DNA of 61,662 bases from the NCBI RefSeq assembly GCF_018704065.1, contig NZ_JAGUQP010000007.1:1-61662 (forward strand), written 5' to 3'. Numbering within the stretch: the first letter of the stretch is position 1; every line of letters begins with the position of its first letter. Position numbers and translations under genes: made by a program. Source of the stretch: Desulfovulcanus ferrireducens. GTDB lineage: Bacteria > Desulfobacterota > Desulfovibrionia > Desulfovibrionales > Desulfonatronovibrionaceae. The notes under the pieces are model-generated. The model was not told the origin of the DNA and searched no databases. It saw nothing but the letters and a program-made list of their open reading frames with translations. Shown here piece after piece: positions 1 to 8,448 of this stretch.

Positions 1-78
1 ACATGAACAAAATGAACAACGAAACAAATCGCCTAACTTATTGCCTTTATTGAAATATTTTTAACCGGACACTAGTGA

Positions 79-1125
79 TGTAAAGTCTATTACTGGCCTT
101 ATGATACGGCCCTTAATCTGCGCAAAGGTAAGTATCAGTATGATTTTCAGCTTGTTCTATCTAAACTGGCTGCCAACCAAACTTTTGAGGAAACTTCGCA
201 AAGAATTGCTGAAATATATGGCTATGAAATTTCTCAAGACACTGTTTATGAATTAACAAATGAGTATGCTGATGATGTCAGATTGACAGAAATAATTCCG
301 ACCAGAGAAGAAATAAAAGAGATTGTTGAAGGTGCGACCAAAGGGAGACGGCGTCGTCCTATCCTGGTTTTCGCTGTAGATGGTGCCATGGTTCCAATAC
401 GCACCGGAAAAGGCAAACCTAATGTCTGGAAGGAAGTTAAAGGAATACGCATTTATCTGCTCGATAACAAAAAAATCGTTCACCTGATCAGCTGGCATCA
501 AATTGCAAACAAAGAACAATTTCGGGAGTTTCTGGTTAATCTTAAGGAAGAAGACCTATTTCCCATGGACAAAATCAGAATGTGTTGCATAGCAGATGGA
601 GCAGAGTGGATATGGGACACTGTAGTAGAATTTTTCCCTGATTGCCGCCAGATTCTCGATTATTACCACTGCACAGAACATTTGCACAGGTTTGCCTCCT
701 TAAAATACCGGGATGAGGTAGCGGCTAAAGAGTGGGTGGAGCAAACCAAAATCCGCCTTTTCCATAACAAAGTACAGCACGTTATTAGCGGTCTTAAGCG
801 AATGAAATGTAGTCACGAGTTAAAAAAAGAGAGGGACAACCTGATACGCTATTTGTCAAAGAACAGGAATCGATTAGATTATGGCAAGGCGAAAAGAGGC
901 GATTATCCTCTGGGAAGTGGAGCTATTGAAAGCGCCAATAAATTTATATGCCATACACGGTTGAAACGCTCGGGCGCCTGGTGGAAAGTTGAAAATGCCA
1001 ATAATATTCTTAAGTTGAGGTGCGCACAGTATAACAACAAATATGATGAGAATTTTGCGAAGTATGAGCAAAAGCAAAAAGAAAACAAAGCAGAATTTGG
1101 GCCAAGATTGAAGCTAGTTAAATAA
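79..1125 (+). pseudogene. ISKra4-type transposase, 5'-truncated
   Basis: A DDE transposase for cut-and-paste movement of an insertion sequence. The frame stays open upstream of the first ATG (283) back to a stop at 76-78, and this upstream stretch reads as transposase-like protein (YDTALNLRKGKYQYDF...), so the gene has lost its true N-terminus rather than starting at 283. Visible motifs are ADGAEWIWD near residue 105 (counted from 283), the DYYHCTEHL segment, and the C-terminal LGSGAIESANK followed by RLKRSGAWW, which is typical of the ISKra4 group. An inverted-repeat end follows immediately after the stop. No left end is visible within the window, so the copy is probably inactive. Fragments of the same transposase occur near 23000, 59100 and 60040. 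Confidence 0.75.
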
Positions 1126-1126
1126 C

Positions 1127-1148
1127 GGTGCAGCTATCGAATGCGCCC
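1127..1148. repeat. Right terminal inverted repeat of the ISKra4-type element
   Basis: Two bases after the transposase stop lies ggtgcagctatcgaatgc plus gccc. Its reverse complement matches the starts of the three truncated copies at 22857, 58962 and 59915 (GGGGGCAT..GATGGCTGCAC type). This shared end defines the element's terminus and links all four loci. Confidence 0.65.
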
Positions 1149-1186
1149 GTTAAATGTTGCGTTTCGCAAGATTGTATACCAAGTAA

Positions 1187-1369
1187 CACTTTTGCGCTAT
1201 TTACATTTATACAAAACACATACCTCAAAGCTCGATAGGTTATCTGACTCCTGCTCGGGCCTTAAAAAAATGGCAAGAAACACACCCTCGTCATTTTGTT
1301 AAATCGGTTTATAACGAAGCGAGACTTGACAACTATGACAAGCAACAAGCTATTTTGCTGTATTGTTGA
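1187..1369 (+). pseudogene. C-terminal remnant of an integrase-core (rve) transposase
   Basis: The frame ending at 1367-1369 reads HIPQSSIGYLTPARALKKW, then HPRHFVKSVYN, then a tail ending LLYC. This resembles the last ~55 residues of DDE transposases of the IS3/IS481 type, where a PQ..LGYLTPAQALKKW motif precedes the C-terminus. A stop at 1184-1186 closes the frame upstream and no catalytic residues remain. It is therefore a dead fragment, lying between the ISKra4 end and the start of the glycan locus. The family assignment rests on this short motif only. Confidence 0.55.
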
Positions 1370-1378
1370 TGAGAGACT

Positions 1379-3067
1379 ATGATTAAAAAATTAAAATCTT
1401 TACTTTCTAAACGAGATAAAGTTTTTTTATTTTTTTTACTTTCTTTTTCCATATTTATATCACTCATTGAAACAATAGGTGTTGGAGTGATAATGCCTTT
1501 TATGTCAATTGCTAATGATTTTTCTAAAATAGCAAGTAATAAAATCTTGAACAAGATTTATTGCTTTTTAGGGTTTAGCAGTGAATTAGAATTTGTAGTA
1601 TATTTTGGTGTTTTTTTAGTATTTTTTTATATTTTCAGGGCAATAGTGAATTGTTTATATTTTTATATGCTTGCAAGATTTGCTGAAGGTAGGTACTATG
1701 TTTTTGCATATAGATTGTTTGGAAATTATATGGGCTATTCATATCGAGATTTTATAGAAAAGAACTCTTCCCATCTAATTAAAGTCATTATCAACGAAGC
1801 TAATAATCTTGTAAATTTAACTATAAAAGTTTTATTTGTAATGAGTGAAATTTTTGTAATGATTTTTATTTATTCATTTTTATTATATATAAATTGGAAA
1901 ATGACAATTCTTTTGACTATATTTTTGGGTGTTAATATTGTCATTTTAAAACTGACAGTTTCTAAAAAAATAAAAACAGCAGGAGAACTTCGAGAACAAG
2001 CTCAAAGAAAATTTTATGAGATATTAAATTCATCTTTTGGTAATTTTAAAATGATCAAGTTAAAGGGAAATGAAGAGTTTTTAATAAATGAATTTAAAAA
2101 AGCAGGCAGTGTTTATATATTGGCAAATATAAAAAATCGCACACTTTCACATGTTCCAAGATTATTTTTAGAAGCTTTAGGATTTTCAATTCTTGCTATT
2201 ATTGTAATTTATTTGATTATAAAATACCAAACAGATATAAAAGCGGCTATACCAATACTTATGGCTTTTGTTCTTGGCCTTTACAGGCTTCTTCCGAGTA
2301 TAAATAGAATTATAGCATCGTATAATGAAGTTTTGTTTTATTCTAAAAGTTTAGAAATTGTGCATAATGAATTGATTTATGAGGTTGAAAGTTTGGGAGA
2401 GGAAGAGATTGAATTTAAAGAAGAAATTGAGCTTAGAAATATTAGTTTTGCATATGTAGAAGGTAAAAAGATATTAAAAAATATAAATTTAGCTATTAAA
2501 AAAGGTGAAAAGATTGGAATAGTAGGGGAAAGTGGTAGCGGAAAATCAACATTAGTTGATATTATTATTGGGCTTTATAAACCAAAGGATGGTAAACTTT
2601 TAATAGATGCTGTTGAATTAAGTGAAAAAAATCTTAAATCCTGGAGAAAAAAAATAGGATATATTCCACAATCGATATATTTATTTGACGGAACAATTGC
2701 TGAAAATGTTGCTCTTGGAAGTAAAGTAGATAGAAACAAAGTAAAAGAGGCCTTAAAAAAAGCCAGACTATTAGATTTCTTAGAGAGTCATCACAAAGGT
2801 ATTTATACAGATGTTGGAGAAAATGGTGTAAAGCTCAGTGGTGGTCAGAAGCAGCGAGTTGCTATTGCAAGGGCAATTTATAATAATCCTGAAATTTTAG
2901 TTCTGGATGAAGCTACAAGTGCTTTAGATCATAATACAGAACAAGAGATTATGGAAGAGCTGTATGAGCTTGGAAAAGATAAAACAATGATAATCATTGC
3001 TCATAGAGTTTCAACACTTGATGGGTGTGATAGGATTGTAAGGCTAGAAGAAGGTAGAATAATATGA
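1379..3067 (+). CDS. PglK-like ABC transporter / lipid-linked oligosaccharide flippase
   Basis: A 562-residue half-transporter: about six membrane helices in residues 15-320, then a nucleotide-binding domain. Walker A is GESGSGKST at 383-391, the signature LSGGQ starts at 486, and Walker B with its catalytic glutamate (LVLDEATSALD) is at 510-511. Length, domain order and the N-terminal SLIETIGVGVIMPF segment fit the PglK/WlaB group, which flips undecaprenyl-diphosphate-linked oligosaccharides to the periplasm using ATP. A general MsbA-type exporter is the alternative. It opens the glycan operon and overlaps the next gene by ATGA. Codon use is very AT-rich, unlike genes from 8449 onward. The start has only a weak ribosome-binding site (gatgagag). 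Confidence 0.8.
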   Translation: MIKKLKSLLSKRDKVFLFFLLSFSIFISLIETIGVGVIMPFMSIANDFSKIASNKILNKIYCFLGFSSELEFVVYFGVFLVFFYIFRAIVNCLYFYMLARFAEGRYYVFAYRLFGNYMGYSYRDFIEKNSSHLIKVIINEANNLVNLTIKVLFVMSEIFVMIFIYSFLLYINWKMTILLTIFLGVNIVILKLTVSKKIKTAGELREQAQRKFYEILNSSFGNFKMIKLKGNEEFLINEFKKAGSVYILANIKNRTLSHVPRLFLEALGFSILAIIVIYLIIKYQTDIKAAIPILMAFVLGLYRLLPSINRIIASYNEVLFYSKSLEIVHNELIYEVESLGEEEIEFKEEIELRNISFAYVEGKKILKNINLAIKKGEKIGIVGESGSGKSTLVDIIIGLYKPKDGKLLIDAVELSEKNLKSWRKKIGYIPQSIYLFDGTIAENVALGSKVDRNKVKEALKKARLLDFLESHHKGIYTDVGENGVKLSGGQKQRVAIARAIYNNPEILVLDEATSALDHNTEQEIMEELYELGKDKTMIIIAHRVSTLDGCDRIVRLEEGRII

Positions 3068-4650
3068 TTTTTTCTGTAATTACTCCTACATATAATAGAG
3101 CTGATAAATTACATAGGGTACATGAGAGTATAAAGTATCAAACTTTAAAGAAGATAGATGATAAATATATTTTTGAATGGATTATCGTGGATGATGGAAG
3201 CAGTGATAATACAAAGGAGTTAGTAGAAAAATGGCAAAAAGAGGTTGATTGGCCTATTATTTATATTTATCAGGAAAATAGAGGAAAACCTCATGCTTTG
3301 ATGAATGGAATTGAAAAAGCAAGGGGAGAGCTTACTTTAATAGCTGATAGTGATGATAAGTTTTTACCAGAAACTTTTGAAACATTTTATGATATTTGGC
3401 ATGGGTTTAATGATGATGAAAAAGCTAAGTGTGGCGGGATTGGAGTTTTGTGTCAAGACCAGCATGGTCATCGCATTGGGTGTGATTATCCAGTTACACA
3501 TCGGTTGATTCCATCCATTAAGGCAGTTTTTGGATGGAGAGATATTGGCTTAGGTGAAACGTGGGCAGTACTTAAAACCGAAAATCTAAAAAAAGCGTTT
3601 CAAATACCTGATGAAGCAAAGCATCTTAAATTTATTCCTGAAAGTTTTTTTTGGAATCGTATTATTTTTGAGATTCAACCTTACTCATTTTTCATCAATA
3701 AAGTATTGAGAATATATTATAGAAATGAGTCTGACAATATCAGTGATAATGTTAGATTGAAATATCCAGAAGGATTTTTGTTTGAATCAAAATGGTTTGT
3801 AACAAAATATTGGAAGATTGCTTGGCAATATCCAAAAATCTATTTAAAGCATATTATTAAATCAATATATTTTTCATGGAAATTACATATTCTACAAATG
3901 ATAAAAATGGATTGTAAAAAAGTATCACCTTTATTAGGAATTGATAAAAAAGAACCTCATTATTATAAAAATATTAGAATGAAAACAGATACTTGTTTGC
4001 ATGAACAGTTAGTAGATTATATAAATAAAATTAGTTGTAATAAAAAATTAAAAATATTAGACTGGGGTTGTGGGGAGGGTGCTTTATCTCAAAGACTTAC
4101 AGACTTAGGCCATGAAGTTATAGCCGTAGATATGGATGCTAATAATTTTAAAGCTAATTGCAAATTTTTTCAAATTGATTTTAATTGTAAAGATGAAGTA
4201 GAAAATTTTTTAAATAAACATTATAATTTTGATATTGTATTAGGTATAGAAGTAATTGAACATGTAAAGTCACCTTATGAATATTTGGAATATATTGGTA
4301 GACTTTGCCAGAATAATACTATTGCAATAGTATCAACTCCAAATATTGCTTCATGGTGGGGTAGGTTTTGGTTTCTATTAACTGGTGAGCTTTGGGGATT
4401 TTCTTATGATAGTTGGGAAGAGCCTGGTCATATTAATCCTATAAGTGACATTGAAATGAAGAGAATATTGAAAGAAAAAAAATTTGAGTTAATAGATACT
4501 TGGGAAGGTGGAAAACTTCCAATTATTTGGCTTTATAATATTAAGAGGGTTTTAATAAGTTTATTTATGTTGCCTTTTCAGGTTATAATGAAGGGAAGGA
4601 AAGATGGTTGGGTATTGGTATATGTTTTTAAAAAAGGTAGTAATTTATAA
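3064..4650 (+). CDS. GT2 glycosyltransferase fused to SAM-dependent methyltransferase
   Basis: A 528-residue two-domain protein. Residues 1-250 form a GT-A family 2 glycosyltransferase: the N-terminal VITPTYNRADKL strand, VDDGSSDNT at 42-50, and a DSDDK metal/nucleotide-sugar site at 95-99. Residues 320-500 form a class I methyltransferase, with motif I ILDWGCGEG around 331-339, an acidic VDMDA after the next strand, and a UbiG-like GIEVIEHV. The likely role is adding a sugar to the lipid-linked glycan and methylating the glycan. Whether both domains act on the same sugar is not visible. It is translationally coupled to the flippase upstream and shares a base with the next gene's start. AT-rich. 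Confidence 0.82.
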   Translation: MIFSVITPTYNRADKLHRVHESIKYQTLKKIDDKYIFEWIIVDDGSSDNTKELVEKWQKEVDWPIIYIYQENRGKPHALMNGIEKARGELTLIADSDDKFLPETFETFYDIWHGFNDDEKAKCGGIGVLCQDQHGHRIGCDYPVTHRLIPSIKAVFGWRDIGLGETWAVLKTENLKKAFQIPDEAKHLKFIPESFFWNRIIFEIQPYSFFINKVLRIYYRNESDNISDNVRLKYPEGFLFESKWFVTKYWKIAWQYPKIYLKHIIKSIYFSWKLHILQMIKMDCKKVSPLLGIDKKEPHYYKNIRMKTDTCLHEQLVDYINKISCNKKLKILDWGCGEGALSQRLTDLGHEVIAVDMDANNFKANCKFFQIDFNCKDEVENFLNKHYNFDIVLGIEVIEHVKSPYEYLEYIGRLCQNNTIAIVSTPNIASWWGRFWFLLTGELWGFSYDSWEEPGHINPISDIEMKRILKEKKFELIDTWEGGKLPIIWLYNIKRVLISLFMLPFQVIMKGRKDGWVLVYVFKKGSNL

Positions 4651-5705
4651 TGAAGATAGTATTTATTATTTCATCACTAGGAAGTGGAGGCGCAGAGAGG
4701 GTTTTAACACTAATTGCAAACTACTTATCTAATAAATATACAGTTACAATAATAACACTGTCAAGTGAAAAACCATTTTATAAAATTGATAAAAAAATTA
4801 AACTAATACAGTTAGATTTATTAAAAATTTCAAGAAATAAATTTGAGTCATTATATAACACTGTAAAAAGAATCTTAATATTAAAAAAAACTCTTAAACA
4901 AGTTAATGCAGATGTGAATATATCTTTTATGACTCATACAAATATTTTATCAATTATTGCTTCAAAATTAAATCAGCAAAAAATTATTGCTTCTGAGGAT
5001 ATAGAATATTATTATTATAATAATAAGTTTTTATTTTTTATAAGAAAAATAGTTTATAAATTTTCAGATTTTTTAATAGTAAAAACTTTTGCTGATAAAA
5101 AAAATTATGATTTTTTAAAAAAAGTATGTGTTATTGGTAATCCTTTACCAAGTATATCTTTTAAAATAGATTCTAAAAAAGAACCATTTATTTTAGCTGT
5201 AGGACGATTAGATAAACAAAAGGGGTTTGATACTTTAATCGAAGTTTATTCAAAAATAGATACAGATTGGAAACTATATATTGCTGGTGAGGGAAAGGAA
5301 AGAGAAAATTTACAAAGTTTAATAAAAAGTTTAAAGTTAGAAAATAGAGTAATATTATTAGGTATAAGAGAAGATATTTTTGAATGGTATGCAAAAGCTT
5401 CAATTTTTGTTCTTTCTTCAAGAAAAGAGGGGTTTGGAAATGTTTTAATAGAAGCGATGGCTTTTGGTTGTGCTGTAGTGAGCTTTGATTGTCCCTATGG
5501 TCCTAATGAGATTATTCAAGATGGTGTTAATGGTCTTTTGATTGAAAATCAAAATAGTCAAGCTCTTGCAGGAGCTATCAAAAAACTTATTGATGATCAG
5601 GTATTAAGAGAAAAACTATCACAAGAGGCACTTAAAGTAAGAGAGACTTACCATATTAAAAAAATTATTGGTGCGTGGGAAGAAGTGATAAGATTAGTTT
5701 TGTAA
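4650..5705 (+). CDS. Glycosyltransferase family 4 (GT-B)
   Basis: A 351-residue retaining glycosyltransferase. The N-terminus carries the glycine-rich SLGSGGAERV acceptor-domain motif. The C-terminal Rossmann domain carries AVGRLDKQKGFDTLIE and the EX7E pair at E260 and E268 (KEGFGNVLIEAM), which binds the nucleotide-sugar donor. It acts at the cytoplasmic face, extending the lipid-linked oligosaccharide. The sugar specificity cannot be read from the sequence. It starts on the last base of the preceding stop codon (TAATG), a sign of an operon. AT-rich like its neighbours. Confidence 0.85.
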   Translation: MKIVFIISSLGSGGAERVLTLIANYLSNKYTVTIITLSSEKPFYKIDKKIKLIQLDLLKISRNKFESLYNTVKRILILKKTLKQVNADVNISFMTHTNILSIIASKLNQQKIIASEDIEYYYYNNKFLFFIRKIVYKFSDFLIVKTFADKKNYDFLKKVCVIGNPLPSISFKIDSKKEPFILAVGRLDKQKGFDTLIEVYSKIDTDWKLYIAGEGKERENLQSLIKSLKLENRVILLGIREDIFEWYAKASIFVLSSRKEGFGNVLIEAMAFGCAVVSFDCPYGPNEIIQDGVNGLLIENQNSQALAGAIKKLIDDQVLREKLSQEALKVRETYHIKKIIGAWEEVIRLVL

Positions 5706-5719
5706 AAGGAGAGTCTACA

Positions 5720-6529
5720 TTGGCAATTGTATATATTTTAGGTACAGGATACTGTGGAACGACTGTATTAGGCTTATCTTTAGGTGTCCATTCAGCAATT
5801 GTTGATATGGGAGAATTATCTTATCTTTTAGATAATATTAAAACTAAACAGAGTTTAGAAAATTTTTATTCAAAAATGAGTTGTTATTGTGGCACTATTA
5901 TGCAAGAGTGTAGTTACTGGAAGGACTTTTATGAAATTTTAATTAACAATTTAGATAAATCATTTGCTGAAAAATATTTAATACATTATAATTTTTTTAA
6001 GAAAAAAAATCCAGATAAGATAATGGTTGATTCATCAATGAAACTGGATTACTTTAATCAAATAATTAAAGTAATCCAAAAAAATGAAGTCTACCCAATA
6101 CTTATAACTAAAGATATTAGAAACTGGTCAATATCTGTAATAAAAAAACATGGTGGAAGTGTTTTTAAAAGATTTTTGGGATGGTATTTTAGAAATAGGA
6201 AATTTAGCAAAATCTCATATACACATTTAAAAATAGGTTATGAAGAGTTTGCTCTATTTCCTGAAGAAATTTTAGTGAAAATAAGTAACTATTTGAACAT
6301 AGAGTTTGAAAAAGATATGTTGGAACCGTATAAATCTACAAGTCATCTGGTTTGGGGCAATAAAATGAGTAAAGATTCATCAAGAAAAAGTAAGATTTTT
6401 TATGATTACAGGTGGTTTAATAGCTATTCTGTTTGTTTGGCATTTACTCTAATGCCGTTTGTTAGAAAATTAAATAATACGTTGGTGTATTCTAATAATC
6501 TAATTTCTAAATTTAATTATAAGAAATGA
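5720..6529 (+). CDS. Sulfotransferase-like protein
   Basis: I place the start at TTG 5720, because an AAAGGAG ribosome-binding site (5705-5710) stands just upstream and the family's first strand begins here (AIVYILGTGYCGTTVLG). This leaves a protein of 269 residues. The glycine/threonine-rich loop after the first strand resembles the 5'-phosphosulfate-binding loop of PAPS-dependent sulfotransferases. Lower down, MVDSSMKLDYF and KDIRNWSISVIKKHG resemble the 3'-phosphate-binding region (R/S). In a glycan operon this suggests sulfation of a sugar. The family match is weak at sequence level. The gene overlaps the next by ATGA. Confidence 0.6.
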   Translation: MAIVYILGTGYCGTTVLGLSLGVHSAIVDMGELSYLLDNIKTKQSLENFYSKMSCYCGTIMQECSYWKDFYEILINNLDKSFAEKYLIHYNFFKKKNPDKIMVDSSMKLDYFNQIIKVIQKNEVYPILITKDIRNWSISVIKKHGGSVFKRFLGWYFRNRKFSKISYTHLKIGYEEFALFPEEILVKISNYLNIEFEKDMLEPYKSTSHLVWGNKMSKDSSRKSKIFYDYRWFNSYSVCLAFTLMPFVRKLNNTLVYSNNLISKFNYKK

Positions 6530-7311
6530 AAACACATATACTAATTTCAAGTCACTCAAAAGCAAATGATATTTGGTATATAACAAACTATTTTTTAATG
6601 AAGTATTGGAAAGGAGATGTTGAAATATACCTTGGAGCGAATGGAGAAGATAGAAAAGAGTTTGTCCCAAATAGTTGGAGATATATCAACAATGGAGAAG
6701 ATGTGTCATTCTCTAAAAGTTTGATGAGCTATTTAAGAGCTATAGATGAAGAGTATTTTATTTTAATGCTTGATGATTTTATAATTTTGGAAGAGGTTAA
6801 TACCAAAAAAATAGAGAAAGCATTTGATTTTATAAAGTCTAACAATGGAGTTTATTTAAGACTTGTTCCAAATCCAAAAGGGGAGAAGAGAGTAGATAAC
6901 GATTTTTCAAAAATCGATGTAGAGTCAAAAGTTCCTTATGTCACATCTTTACAAATGGCAATTTGGAAAAAAGATTTTTTAATGCAACTTTTATCTTATG
7001 ACTTTTCTCCATGGGAGTTTGAACTTAAAGCTGGAAAGACCAAAGAGTCCATGGAGAATCGCGATAAATTTTTTGTTACTAATTATAACTTTATTAAATA
7101 TACACATTTCGTTGAAAAAGGGAAGTTCTATCCCTATTTAAAAGATATTTTAAAAAAAGAGGGTTTGATTTTAAATTCAACAAGAGAGTTTTTAAGCGAA
7201 GAAGAGTTGAAAAATATGCAAGATTCTTGCTTGAAAAAAAGTATAAGAAATTTATTGCCTTCTCGATATATCAATTTTATTAGAAAACTTATTGGGAAAG
7301 AGCCATTATGA
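6526..7311 (+). CDS. Uncharacterised glycosyltransferase-like protein
   Basis: A 261-residue soluble protein. It starts with a single strand (THILISSHSKANDIW), has a central FILMLDDFIIL that looks like the DXD-type metal-binding site of GT-A enzymes, and ends with a basic tail. I do not recognise a named family. Similar small proteins occur in lipopolysaccharide and capsule loci. Its position, overlapped by ATGA at both ends between a sulfotransferase-like gene and a GT4 gene, supports a role in the same glycan. It is the last gene of the extremely AT-rich block. Confidence 0.5.
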   Translation: MKTHILISSHSKANDIWYITNYFLMKYWKGDVEIYLGANGEDRKEFVPNSWRYINNGEDVSFSKSLMSYLRAIDEEYFILMLDDFIILEEVNTKKIEKAFDFIKSNNGVYLRLVPNPKGEKRVDNDFSKIDVESKVPYVTSLQMAIWKKDFLMQLLSYDFSPWEFELKAGKTKESMENRDKFFVTNYNFIKYTHFVEKGKFYPYLKDILKKEGLILNSTREFLSEEELKNMQDSCLKKSIRNLLPSRYINFIRKLIGKEPL

Positions 7312-8426
7312 AAGTTGCTCTTGCCATCCGTTCTCTTGATATTGGTGGTGCAGAGCGTCAATTTATCGAACTGGTTAAACATATCGATAAAACCAGGTTT
7401 GATGTAACAGTGTGTACGATGTATGGGGGTGCGCAAGAAGAAATAGTTAAAAGTATTCCACTGATTACCTATTACAACCTCGGGAAAAAAGGGCGTTATG
7501 ATTTTGTGACATTTTTCAAAAAATATCGTCAGCTTTTAAAAGAAATTCAACCGGATGTGACTTATTCTTTTCTTGGAGAGATGAACCTCTTTTCCCTGTG
7601 GTGCAAACCTAAAAAGTCGAAGATTATTTGGGGATTTCGAGCATCCAATATGGACTTGAAACAGTACGGTAAGGTTCCTCAGATACTCTTTTGGTTACAA
7701 AAGAGACTGTCATGTCGTGTCGATAGAATTATCGCCAATTCATCGGCATCAATAGAGTTTCATCGGACGCAAGGTTTTGATATGTCACGTGCCATGGTGA
7801 TCCATAACGGTATCGATATAGAGAGATTTAAAAGAGATCACAATGCAAGATTAAAATTTCGTGACATGTACGGTGTTAGAGGTGACCAGATTGCCATAGG
7901 AATTGTGGCAAGGATCGACTATATGAAAGGATATACGGTCTTCGCTAAAGCGATGAAAAAAATTTTAGATCGATATGATCAGGTGAAAGCCTTTGCAGTA
8001 GGCGACGGAGATAGAACGATTAAAAAAAGGTGTGAAGAGATTCTTGGAGCTCATAACGGTGTGCGCTTTCAATGGCTTGGTCAAAGAGGAGATGTCGAGG
8101 TAGTCTATAGTGGATTAGATATTGCTGTCTCATCTTCTAGTTTTGGTGAAGGTTTCAGTAATTCGATTGCAGAAGCGATGAGTTGTGAGGTGCCATGTGT
8201 TGTGACTGATGTTGGAGATTCAAAGAAAATGGTTGGTGCTACAGGAATAGTTGTTGAGCCTAATAATGTAAACAGTTTATATTGTGGAATAAAAGAGATG
8301 ATAAGCAAAAAGAATGTTATATCTCTTGGCAAGAAAGCAAGGAAAAGAATAAAAGAAAAGTTTTCAATTGAAAGAATGGTTATGAAAACGGAACGAGCAC
8401 TATTTCATGTTATAGAATCAATGTAA
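7308..8426 (+). CDS. Glycosyltransferase family 4 (GT-B)
   Basis: A 372-residue retaining glycosyltransferase. It has IGGAERQFIEL near the N-terminus, GIVARIDYMKGY at the start of the donor domain, and the EX7E pair at E281/E289 (GEGFSNSIAEAM). It probably adds one sugar to the lipid-linked glycan. It is coupled by ATGA to the preceding gene, yet base composition rises clearly from this gene onward, so the AT-rich import ends at this junction or within this gene. It is similar in plan to the next gene (both have GAER or GAEV and RASNMD/RCSNMD segments), suggesting related enzymes. Confidence 0.85.
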   Translation: MKVALAIRSLDIGGAERQFIELVKHIDKTRFDVTVCTMYGGAQEEIVKSIPLITYYNLGKKGRYDFVTFFKKYRQLLKEIQPDVTYSFLGEMNLFSLWCKPKKSKIIWGFRASNMDLKQYGKVPQILFWLQKRLSCRVDRIIANSSASIEFHRTQGFDMSRAMVIHNGIDIERFKRDHNARLKFRDMYGVRGDQIAIGIVARIDYMKGYTVFAKAMKKILDRYDQVKAFAVGDGDRTIKKRCEEILGAHNGVRFQWLGQRGDVEVVYSGLDIAVSSSSFGEGFSNSIAEAMSCEVPCVVTDVGDSKKMVGATGIVVEPNNVNSLYCGIKEMISKKNVISLGKKARKRIKEKFSIERMVMKTERALFHVIESM

Positions 8427-8448
8427 ATTTTATTTAAAAATAACGATT

